Assembly (NCBI RefSeq): GCF_041146395.1
Contig: NC_090996.1
Location: forward strand, 27,118,738 to 27,182,737
DNA length: 64,000 nucleotides
Direction: 5' to 3'
DNA from: Eulemur rufifrons
Lineage: Eukaryota; Chordata; Mammalia; Primates; Lemuridae
A program made the position numbers and the translations under genes. The notes beneath the pieces were generated by a model. The model ran no database searches and was not told the origin of the DNA. It saw only the letters and a list, made by a program, of their open reading frames with translations. This document shows positions 55,151-63,112 of this stretch, in pieces. The stretch's first letter is position 1. The number at the start of each line of letters is the position of its first letter.

Positions 55151-55650
55151 GGAGTCCACCTATCTGCAAAATAGCAGGGAAATCCCCTCTGTTTCCCACC
55201 TCCCAGTGAAATGAACCATAAATTATTTTGCCGTTCCCCAGGGCTGCTCACACAGGACCGCTAGTTGCCTATCCCCCTGCCCCACCCCCAAGCTTTAAGT
55301 GATGCTCTGGAGGGTTTTCTGTTATCTCCAAGCCTCCTTCTGTCACACACCTGAGGTTCTGGGTCAAACTGAATTCCCCAGAACTTCATAGACCATGCAC
55401 CCTTCATGAGATACCTTGGAAAACAGCAGCAGGAAGCAGGAACTTGAAAGAGTAGCTGGTTGGATACCCTCCAGTTGATATAAAAACTAGCTATGCATGT
55501 GGTGAGGGTAGGAGGATGCAAGATAGAAATGCAGAGATGAAGTGAAAGAGAGAGGACATGGGGTGGAAGGGAGAAGAGGAGATGCAACCGAGACAAAGAC
55601 AGAGACATAGAAGAGGAGACAGAGGAAGAAGGAGAGAAAGAATGTTTATG
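55151..55650. other. Noncoding stretch with a purine-rich right part
   Basis: 55500-55645 is GA-rich without a fixed unit. The 156-codon minus frame (55261-55731) draws its serine/leucine-rich middle from this tract and is not supported as a gene. Confidence 0.4.
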
Positions 55651-55654
55651 GAAG

Positions 55655-55797
55655 AACAGTCTGCAATTTATGTGTCTGCCTCTCCCACTAGATGCCAAGG
55701 TCTTGAAAGGCAGTACCTGTATCTGATTCATTTCAGTGCACCATTGCTTATCCCTGAGTTTGACATATAGCAGATGCTCAGTATATACGTGTCAAAT
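55655..55797 (+). mobile_element. L2 LINE 3' end
   Basis: 'ctcccactagatgccaaggt', 'cttgaaaggcagtacctgta', 'tctgattcatttcagtgcac', 'tagcagatgctcagtatata' match the L2 terminus. Confidence 0.85.
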
Positions 55798-55844
55798 AAA
55801 TCAGTGAACACAAAGACATCTCAGCCTACAACGAATCTACAAAA

Positions 55845-55960
55845 AGTGCAGCATTATTCCTGTTTTATACATGACAAAATATAAGTCAAGGAGGCTAAAT
55901 TGATTGCCCAAAGTGACACAGGCTATGCCAGGCTGGCCCCAAAACCATTCCCCAAATGCC
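55845..55960 (-). mobile_element. MIR SINE fragment
   Basis: 'cattattcctgttttataca', 'aggaggctaaattgattgcc', 'caaagtgacacaggctatgc' follow reverse-complement MIR. Confidence 0.7.
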
Positions 55961-56584
55961 TCCCATTAGCTATATTTTTGACAGGCAAGTTCTCCAAACA
56001 TCCAAACATCTATGAACCAAGGAAAACTTATCTTACTTACTGGGACTAGTTGGGCCAGGGCTAATGCGCCCAGAAGTCAGGAAAGGAAGGTATAACCAAC
56101 ACGGCTGGTACTTCATCCAGATGTCCTCATATCCTTTTCCCTGTTTCTATGCACCTCTCTTCCAGATTCGACGCACCTTTAATTCTAACTACCAGCACCT
56201 GAGACCCACTTCGAGAACTTTTCCCTCAACCTGCAGTGAGCCAGAGTTCCTGGGGGGTCCCAACCCTTTGGCTAATGACTAGCCGGCATGTGATAACAAA
56301 AGCCCAGCTCCCTTGCTTGGGGTGGGTGCAAATTCTAAAGAGTTATACACACCAGAGCTACCCTCTGAGAGACACTGCTTGAAATTATACCCTTGCTTGG
56401 GTTCTTCTGCTTCTATCTAACCAACATTCTCATCTCAGTTTCTCCAAGGATTCCTACCATGCACATGAATTCCTGTCTCGGATCTGTTGCTGGGGACCTC
56501 AACAAAGACAAAAGGGAAAAACCAAGTTACTCCGTTAGCCTAGTTCTTAATGAGTGGGAACCAATGATAAGCAAATACTTCATA
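55961..56584. other. Noncoding stretch, nothing recognised
   Basis: Single-copy-looking. No gene supported. Confidence 0.4.
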
Positions 56585-56822
56585 TTAATAACAGCTGCAG
56601 TTTATTGAACATCCGCCATGATTAAATGTTTTGCATACCTTATCTCAAATGCTTAAACAGCACTACAAGGTTGGTATGATTGTGTTTGTTCTAGAGATGA
56701 GAAAACCTAGGCTTGAGGAAGCTACTGAGCTTTTCAGCCTAGGTTTTCTCATCTCTAGAACAAACACAATCATACCAATACTTCTAGTATTAAAGAGAGG
56801 ATTTGAATCCAAAGTTATCTGA
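56585..56822 (-). mobile_element. MIR SINE carrying a perfect hairpin
   Basis: 'aataacagctgcagtttatt', 'accttatctcaaatgcttaa' at the left and 'ttctagtattaaagagagga', 'tttgaatccaaagttatctg' at the right are reverse-complement MIR. The middle holds a perfect inverted repeat (see next entry). The left arm aligns with MIR ('agatgagaaaacctaggctt' for 'agatgaggaaactgaggctc'), whereas the right arm replaces the expected 'acttgcccaaggtcac' part. Confidence 0.75.
56671..56778. repeat. Perfect 43-bp inverted repeat, 22-bp spacer
   Basis: Positions 56671-56713 are the exact reverse complement of 56736-56778. The spacer is 56714-56735. Base pairing stops on both sides of the arms. An RNA copy of either strand would form a long uninterrupted hairpin. 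Confidence 0.98.
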
Positions 56823-56911
56823 CATTGAGACTCCCCCTACCCATGATGCCTCTCTTTACCTCTTTACAGCATTTGTTTATCCATTGTCTGTCTTACATTT
56901 TCTTTATTTTT

Positions 56912-56931
56912 AATTTTTTTTTTTTTTTTTT
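56912..56931. repeat. T-rich tract followed by GGA-rich sequence
   Basis: Poly-T then 'ggaggaggaggaaggggaga'. No Alu or L1 body attached. Confidence 0.9.
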
Positions 56932-56964
56932 GGAGGAGGAGGAAGGGGAGAGGAATCAGCAGAG

Positions 56965-57052
56965 GGATCCTTGTTTCCTCAAAGCCCTGCACAATGCCTG
57001 GCACAGACTAGATGCTCTGTACTTGTTGAATGAATTACTAAATGAGGTGCTT
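56965..57052 (+). mobile_element. L2 LINE 3' terminus
   Basis: 'ccctgcacaatgcctggcac', 'agactagatgctctgtactt', 'gttgaatgaattactaaatg' match the L2 end. Confidence 0.75.
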
Positions 57053-57745
57053 TGAGCAGAACCGAGCACTCAGAGTGTTCTCCAAATTTTGTCCAAAATT
57101 ATGTTGACTCAGTGTGAGAAAGAAACAAATACCCATGATTCTCATTGCAGATAATGAGACCCAAGATACAGGCAGGTGTTGACTTATGGTACTCTAAATC
57201 TGGGAATCCAACAGATGCCTCACTTGTAGAATTCTGGTACATTCAGCTCAACAGCCTTTGATAAATGGACAGGAAAACACATAAACAAAATTATAGCATC
57301 AAAAACAACTTCAAATGACCAGAAAATAAGGCACCTGCGTGTCACAAATTGCCTCTTTAGAGTCTTCCTAGTTTGAGCCTTTTAAGATGAAAACAAAGAA
57401 GTGTTCTATTAGGATGCTGAGATTTTTTTAAATGAGTTGCCCTTTTATAATGTTTTAAAAAGAGGCATTATAAGATTTGAATCTAACTGAAACCTCTGAA
57501 CTTGCAAAGAGGAAAAATTCAAGAGGATGTGACAAAATTATTTCTAGCAACCATGACATTTCTTGATGTGAAATGCTTTCTTTGAACTGTACAACACAGC
57601 ACGAGTCAGGATTTGGGATCTGACAAGAAAATAAGTGAGATGCCAAGCTGATGATGAAGACATTCTTCCCCTACAAAGGTTTTACCACAGTAACTGGATC
57701 CAGATAGTACCAGCAACTTTGAGAGGGTTAAGTGGGATGCTAAAA
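57053..57745. other. Noncoding stretch, nothing recognised
   Basis: AT-rich single-copy-looking DNA. Confidence 0.4.
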
Positions 57746-57820
57746 ATGGTGGGTGTGGATTTATTATGGGGAGGATTAAAGATCAGGTATGTAAAGTTCC
57801 TAGCACAGCGCTGAAGTTAA
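57746..57820 (+). mobile_element. MIR SINE 3' end
   Basis: 'atggggaggattaaagatca', 'tgtaaagttcctagcacagc', 'gctgaagtt' match the MIR 'gaggattaaatgag...gtaaagcgcttagcacagtgcctg' end. Confidence 0.7.
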
Positions 57821-57879
57821 GATGGTGGTGGTGATGATGATGATGATGATGATGAAGAAGAAGAAGAAGAAGAAGAAGG
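57821..57879. repeat. Compound (GGT)n(GAT)n(GAA)n repeat
   Basis: Three successive triplet repeats that differ at one base between neighbours, wholly purine in the GAA part, set exactly between two opposed MIR 3' ends. Confidence 0.97.
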
Positions 57880-57950
57880 TAACAGAAGACATTTATTTTT
57901 TTATGTGCCAGATAAGTTCTAAGTGTTTTATCTTTTGTGTTTGCTAAGGA
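57880..57950 (-). mobile_element. MIR SINE, left part of a split copy
   Basis: 'aagacatttatttttttatg', 'tgccagataagttctaagtg', 'ttttatctttt' follow the reverse-complement MIR 3' end and stop at the next element. Confidence 0.65.
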
Positions 57951-57954
57951 AGTT

Positions 57955-58340
57955 CTACCTACTCTAACAGATAAACCCTGAAATCTCAGGGCTTAACATA
58001 ATAGAAGATTGTTCCTTACTCACATAAAGTTCAACTGGAGGTGAGGGAAGTCACTGCTTCACAAAATCATTTAGAGACTTAGGATGACTAAGGCTCTGTC
58101 ATCTTTAACATGTGGTTTCCAAGGTTGCACTGGGAGTTGGAATCCATCCAGCAGATTGGGGAAAGAGTCAGGAGGTTCATGCTAGAGGATTTTATGGGCC
58201 ATGTCCAAAAGTGGCCCATATCACTTCCACCCATATTGTCCAAAACGCAGTTGCATGGCCTCCATCCAGATACCCGGGGAGAAGCATAGCTCCTGCATGG
58301 GCAGCCACAACTCTATATCATATCTTTGTTGGACAATCAG
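57955..58340 (-). mobile_element. LTR-like interspersed repeat (probably MaLR/ERVL), inserted in a MIR
   Basis: 'cagggcttaacataatagaa', 'ttccttactcacataaagtt', 'aacatgtggtttccaaggtt', 'ttttatgggccatgtccaaa', 'atatcacttccacccatatt', 'gcagttgcatggcctccatc', 'gggcagccacaactctatat' are ordered landmarks of a common mammalian repeat. Family name uncertain. Confidence 0.6.
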
Positions 58341-58384
58341 CTCTCTTTACCACTCAAGCATTGCCTATTAAAGACCTCACACAA

Positions 58385-58505
58385 TAAACCCGAGTGGTGG
58401 GTGCCATTATCATCCCTATTATTGAAGATGGAGAAACTAAGGCACATAAAGTAATTAGTGGTAGGGCCAAGTTTTGATCCCAGGTTGGTTAGTTGACTGC
58501 CTCTC
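58385..58505 (-). mobile_element. MIR SINE, right part of a split copy
   Basis: 'cattatcatccctattattg', 'aagatggagaaactaaggca', 'taattagtggtagggccaag', 'ttttgatcccaggttggtta' continue the reverse-complement MIR begun at 57880. Confidence 0.75.
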
Positions 58506-58592
58506 TGACAGTCACAACTGTACTCAGATACCCACAACCCACAAAAACCTGAAAGCTCAGACTCTTGCAGTGGAGGGACCTTAGATACCATC

Positions 58593-59150
58593 CGTGGCAG
58601 GCAGCCTCTAAGATGGCCTCAGATGATCCTCACCATTTATCTTTTCAGCCTTCTGAAATTCCTTCCCCTTGAGCAACTTGCTTCTAACCAACAGCATATG
58701 GTGATGTTGAAGGGATGTCACTTCTGTCATTTCAAAAGATTGTGACTTCTGTTTGCTAGAAGGCTCTCTCTCTTCCTCTCTTTGATGAAGCAAACTGCTA
58801 TACTGGAAAGGCCCACATGGTAAGAAATTGAGAATGGTCTCTGGCCAGAGTCAGCTAAAAACTGACGGCTGCAGTCCAACAACCCTTGAGGGACTGAGTT
58901 CTGCCAACAAGTATGTGAGTGAGCTTGGAAACAGACCTTCCCCCAGTTGAGCCTTCAGATGATACTGCAGCCCTGGCTGACACCTTCCTAGCAGCCTCAT
59001 GAGAAACCCTGGAGCAGAAGACACAGCTAAGCCATGCTCAGATTCCTGCCCCTAGAAACCAAGATTAAAAAGTGTGTGTATGTTTTTTTAAGCTGCTAAG
59101 TTTGGGGACAATTATGTAGTTAACACCAAAATAAATAACTATAATATCAT
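58593..59150 (+). mobile_element. MLT1-like (ERVL-MaLR) solo LTR, near full length
   Basis: 'gagcaacttgcttctaacca', 'acagcatatggtgatgttga', 'agggatgtcacttctgtcat', 'gaaaggcccacatggtaaga', 'agtatgtgagtgagcttgga', 'agttgagccttcagatgata', 'ctgcagccctggctgacacc', 'agcagcctcatgagaaaccc', 'taagctgctaagtttgggga'. No internal viral sequence. Confidence 0.9.
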
Positions 59151-59519
59151 CTAAAGCTGGGGGTTCTCAATCATGTTTACTACCATGGAACTCATTAACT
59201 ATAATCCCCTGTAGAGATCTAGATCTAAAATTTTTCCCTCTACCAAGAAAACCACTCTCATTAAGCAAAATTTGATTTTTTCCCCATTTCAAAAACTTCA
59301 CCAAAACTACATCTCATAGGGTCTGCAGTAAAATAATCTCTCTGGAATGCTCGTAACATCACCAGCAACCAAAGAATTCAAAGAAAAGTCACCACACCAA
59401 GTTTAGATATGTTTTACCCAGAGCAAAGAAGCTTGATGTTTCTACTAACTCTGCCTGTAGGGCCTGGGGTATGTCATGATATTTGAATGAAGTCTTAAAA
59501 TACTGAAAATCATTTTCTC
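59151..59519. other. Noncoding stretch, possible hAT end
   Basis: 'gctgggggttctcaatcatg' at 59157 resembles a hAT element end, but no matching opposite end is seen. Confidence 0.35.
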
Positions 59520-59750
59520 TGGGAACTGTGCTCAGAATCTTATATAGATTATCTTATTTCATCATTGTAACAACGCTTTGCTAGAGTTGTCCTATCTCAG
59601 ACATGACAGGTCACCTGGGGCTCAGACATGCACCCTCTGGCTCCAGAGGCCCTGCTCTTATCCAAAAGCTCACACTGCCTCCGAGAGAGGGGAAATGACT
59701 TTCCCAAGATCACACAAAATTAAGGCTTGCCAAGTTATTAGTAAGATTCC
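59520..59750 (-). mobile_element. MIR SINE with internal insertion
   Basis: 'tagattatcttatttcatca', 'ttgtaacaacgctttgctag' at the left and 'aggggaaatgactttcccaa', 'gatcacacaaaattaaggct' at the right match reverse-complement MIR. About 80 bp between them do not. Confidence 0.65.
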
Positions 59751-60064
59751 TACTTTCCTGTCTGCTTGTCCCAAAGTCCTCTTCTGGCCCTGCTTTCTCT
59801 CCTACCTCACGGACACTCAAGCATTTCAAAGACCAACTGTGCTTTGCAGGTGATCTGTGGAATATGGAAGACAGACTTGAAGAAGGTCTTCAAGGGCAGA
59901 GGAGAGAAAAAAACAACCGAAGCAGCATCTGGCCAATTCAATGCCTCCAGGACAGTGGCAGCTGGTAGGAGTGGACACTGATCAGTAGATACTCCCTGGA
60001 CTGAACTATTTTGGTTTGCATTTTTCCACCCCAAAAGAAGTAGCTGCTGGTATGGAACATGTAA
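59751..60064. other. Noncoding stretch, nothing recognised
   Basis: Single-copy-looking. Opposed frames at 59766-60034 have no domain. Confidence 0.4.
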
Positions 60065-60327
60065 AAATAAAATGGATCATTGTGATAAGGTTGGCTTTGG
60101 GATCAGGTTGAATTCTAGCCCTGCCATTCACTAGATGTATGATCTTGGATGTGTCATTTTTGTCCCTCTGAGCCTCAGTTTTCCCCATCTTTAAAATGGG
60201 TATGTTTCTTGCTCAGAGCACTGTCGAGAGGAGAAAACGAGGCAATGCATTTACAGTGCCTAACCACAGTTAGGCAGTGCCTGACACACGATAAAAGCTC
60301 AATAATTGGTAATAAAAGGAATTGTTG
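60065..60327 (+). mobile_element. MIR SINE, near full length
   Basis: 'ggttgaattctagccctgcc', 'ccctctgagcctcagttttc', 'cccatctttaaaatgggtat', 'tgcctgacacacgataaaag', 'ctcaataattggtaataaa'. Confidence 0.95.
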
Positions 60328-60734
60328 CTATCATTAGCATTATGGTAATTATTATCCTTCAGGGCTGAGACCATTTGAATTTATGAGGAAGACTTATTTC
60401 AATTTTATATAATGAATATATTTCTAGTAGGATTGACTTTAAAAAAAACCAGAATCTGACAATCTCTGGGACAGCGAGGGACTTGTAATTGGGATCTTCT
60501 AAGCATTGGGTTGGAGACAGCTTGTGTTGAATGAAGAACATTAGTATTAACTGTCTCCCATATGCCTTTAAATAAATAGGCCCCAGACAAGAGCTTCCCG
60601 AACCTCTTCCTCCTGAGGGAGGGGTGAAGAACTGAAGACATCTATTACGATCTACTCCAGCGTCTGGCCTCACTCCAGGGAGAAGTGAGGACATTTAATA
60701 TAATCACTAAAAAAAAAAATAAAAAATGACGCAG
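60328..60734. other. Noncoding stretch, nothing recognised
   Basis: AT-rich single-copy-looking DNA with an A-rich run at 60709-60727. The 111-codon minus frame (60359-60694) has no domain. Confidence 0.4.
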
Positions 60735-60934
60735 CATTGTATATGGTCAAGAGCTTGAGGCTGAACAAGAGGTGGGTTTCAATCAGCTCTGCCACTGACT
60801 TGCTGTGTCATTTTGTGCAAGTTTAACCTCTCTGAGCCTCAGTTTCTTTTTCTGTGAATGGGGACAACAAAATACAATTTTATGGGGTTATCATAGGGAT
60901 AATGTGAAATAATAATTATGATAAAAGTTAATGT
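60735..60934 (+). mobile_element. MIR SINE (plus member of a tail-to-tail pair)
   Basis: 'tatggtcaagagcttgaggc', 'caatcagctctgccactgac', 'tgtgcaagtttaacctctct', 'gagcctcagtttctttttct', 'gttatcatagggataatgtg'. Confidence 0.9.
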
Positions 60935-61074
60935 CTAAGTATTTACTAGGTGTCAAGCATTAAGATAATGTCTTTTTATCTATTATTTTATTTCTCGCAA
61001 CAGCCAAGGATAAAGACACTCTTATTATCCCTATTTTAAAGATGAGAAAATAGAAGTATGAAGAAAACAGGTTA
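60935..61074 (-). mobile_element. MIR SINE (minus member of a tail-to-tail pair)
   Basis: 'tatttactaggtgtcaagca', 'tttctcgcaacagccaagga', 'cctattttaaagatgagaaa' follow reverse-complement MIR, which ends where the hAT element below begins. Confidence 0.8.
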
Positions 61075-61192
61075 AGTATCTCTAAGTTGTGCTAGTTCGT
61101 GGGTGCTTAACCTGGGACCCACCGACCCTCAGAGGGATTTGTGGACAAAATTCAGTGGGTTTATGAACTTAGGTAGAAAAAAAAAATCTCTA
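61075..61192. repeat. Inverted repeat, left arm
   Basis: Pairs with 61903-62025. The central 107 bp (61075-61181 against 61919-62025) differ at about seven positions, and a small length difference sits in the adjoining A run. Includes about 20 bp that precede the hAT end. Confidence 0.95.
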
Positions 61193-61427
61193 CTTTCACT
61201 AGCCTCTAGTTGAAATTTAGTATGACCCTCAATTATAAATATAGGCAATAAACCACAATGATATTAGCACTGATCTAGGACTTTGTCACGAGTAAAATCA
61301 CAAATATTGTCACATCAAATTATACTTATAGCAGATAGCTCAAAGAATTGTTTGTGCTTATTGTAACTTTGAAATCTGTCATGAGATCATGTTATTTAAT
61401 GTATTAGTTAAAAATGACATATACAAT

Positions 61428-61852
61428 TGATCTTTGAACAATGCAAGGGTTGCTCCCCATGCACTCAAAAATCTGCATATAACTTTTGACTCCCCTCCCC
61501 AAATTTAATTACTAACAGCCTACTTTGACCAGAAGCCTTACCAATAACATAAACAGTGGATTAACACATAATTATACTTACAACAAGGCAAACTAGAGAA
61601 AAGAAAATGTTAAGAAAATCATAAGGAAGAGAAAATATATTTGCTACTCATTAAGTGGAAGTAGAGCATCCATCATAAAGGTCTTCATCCTCATTGTCTC
61701 ACATTTGCACATTGAGTAGGCTGAGGAGGAGGAGGAAGAGGAGGGGTTGGTCTCGCTGCCTTAGGCGTGGCAGAGGTGGAAGAAAATCCATGTATAAGTG
61801 GACCTGAACGGTTTGAACCTATGGTGTTCAAGGGTCAACTGTATGACTGTAT
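61428..61852 (-). mobile_element. Tigger-family DNA transposon copy B
   Basis: Ends 'ttgatctttgaacaatgcaa' and 'gttcaagggtcaactgtat' form inverted repeats. The body matches copy A at 52322-52762, for example 'agaaaatcataaggaagaga', 'ggctgaggaggaggaggaag' and 'gtggcagaggtggaagaaaa'. The remnant coding tail is frame-broken here. Confidence 0.9.
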
Positions 61853-61902
61853 CAAAAATGTGGGTTTTTAAAATATCTCTTAAATAGAGATATTTAAGAA
61901 AA

Positions 61903-62025
61903 TAGAGATGTTGTTTTTTTTCCCTACCTAAGTTCACACACCCACTGAATTTTGTCCACAAATCCCCCTGAGGGTCGGTGGGTCCCAGCTTAAGCACCCA
62001 CAGACTAGCACAACTTAGAGATACT
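61903..62025. repeat. Inverted repeat, right arm
   Basis: Reverse complement of 61075-61192. It lies inside the hAT element, between the Tigger copy and the hAT right end. Confidence 0.95.
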
Positions 62026-62188
62026 AAGTTTTCATGACCATATTATAAGAAAATGGGTTTATTCTGTAATTCTACATATTTTGTTTTACATATTTAAATC
62101 ATTATTCTGAGAAGGAAATACGTAGGCATTCCCAGACTGCCAATGGGGCCCATGGCACAAAAACGTTAAGAACTTCCATACTACTCTG

Positions 62189-62700
62189 TGGTTGTTAGAG
62201 CAACAGAAAGCCTTTAGCCTACCTCCAGGCACCCAGCAAGGGCTCAAGGCACAGAATCTATTACTGTAATTGTTATTATCACACCCAGTAAAATCCTGGT
62301 TATCCGGGAGCAAACCTTTGGCAGGGGTAAGGGACTCGAGTCTGTTGATTGTACTAACCACCATGGTGATGAGGAAGGAGAACACTCAGTCAAAACAAAG
62401 AGCAGGATTGAAGATGATCAACTGCAACTTCCTCCTTCTGAAGGAGGATGAAGAAACAGAGTGCCAGCGAAGACTTGTTTCAGAGCATGTGGCAAATTAG
62501 CTTTGGAGTCGATGCCACCATCCAGGTCTCCTGGAGTCCGTCTTCTGTTCATTATAGTACACAACCTTTCAACACTGGATGTGAAGCCAATGGCGAGGTC
62601 CCTCTCTCTGGCAGCACACCCCTCCATCCCATTTTCTTCTGCCTCTCAAGGTCTCTGGATGAGACCAGAGATGTTGGAAGACCAGGCAATATGACATCAG
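62189..62700. other. Noncoding stretch, nothing recognised
   Basis: Single-copy-looking. A 135-codon plus frame (62448-62855) continues into the MER-like element at its right end, which argues against a gene. Confidence 0.4.
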
Positions 62701-62704
62701 GCAA

Positions 62705-62880
62705 TGCTTCTCACAGCAGGGTCCCAGAGCCACTGGATTGCCACGACAGGAGTTTGTTACAAACACTGGATCCCGGGCCCCAGTTCAGCTCTACTTCATC
62801 TGAATCCCTTCGAGAGAGCTTGAGAAACAGCATTTCTATAGAGCTTCCCCACTGATTCACATGCTCATCCACATGAGAAC
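62705..62880 (+). mobile_element. hAT-Charlie MER20-like element
   Basis: 'cacagcagggtcccagagcc', 'aggagtttgttacaaacact', 'ggatcccgggccccagttca', 'tctacttcatctgaatccct', 'agaaacagcatttctataga', 'actgattcacatgctc' are ordered landmarks of the element also present at 17955-18115. Confidence 0.6.
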
Positions 62881-62884
62881 TCCT

Positions 62885-63112
62885 GGCACGGTAGTCAAAG
62901 GATGAGCTCTGAAGTTCTAATCCTAGGTCTACGGGCTTACGAGCTGAATTGCTTTTGGGAAATTACCCAAATCTTAGGTAGATCTCTAAAGAGAATCCCC
63001 AAAGCACAATAGTGCCTACCTTTTGCAGTTGTGAGGACCAAATGTGGCAAGGTAAAGTCTCTAACAGGGTTTGGCTGTGCAAATAAGCTTTGCATGATTA
63101 TTCTTATTGTTC
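62885..63112 (+). mobile_element. MIR SINE
   Basis: 'cggtagtcaaaggatgagct', 'ctgaagttctaatcctaggt', 'ttgggaaattacccaaatct', 'aatagtgcctaccttttgca', 'gttgtgaggaccaaatgtgg' follow the MIR consensus order. Confidence 0.8.

Larger units (their letters stand above)
61085..62188 (+). mobile_element. hAT-Charlie-like DNA transposon with Tigger insertion and inverted duplication
   Basis: Left end 'gtgggtgcttaacctgggac' and right end 'aaaaacgttaagaacttcc' give imperfect terminal inverted repeats. Body motifs 'tatgaccctcaattataaat', 'aggcaataaaccacaatgat' and 'attattctgagaaggaaata', 'cccagactgccaatggggcc' are those of a mammalian hAT-Charlie element. A Tigger copy (61428-61852) and an inverted copy of the element's own left end (about 61903-62025) lie inside it. 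No transposase frame. Confidence 0.75.

Noticed and set aside
55261..55731. 156-codon minus-strand frame
   Set aside because: The serine/leucine-rich middle comes from a GA-rich tract and the left end runs through an L2 fragment.
62448..62855. 135-codon open frame
   Set aside because: Its right part runs through a MER20-like hAT element, so it is not a conserved coding exon.
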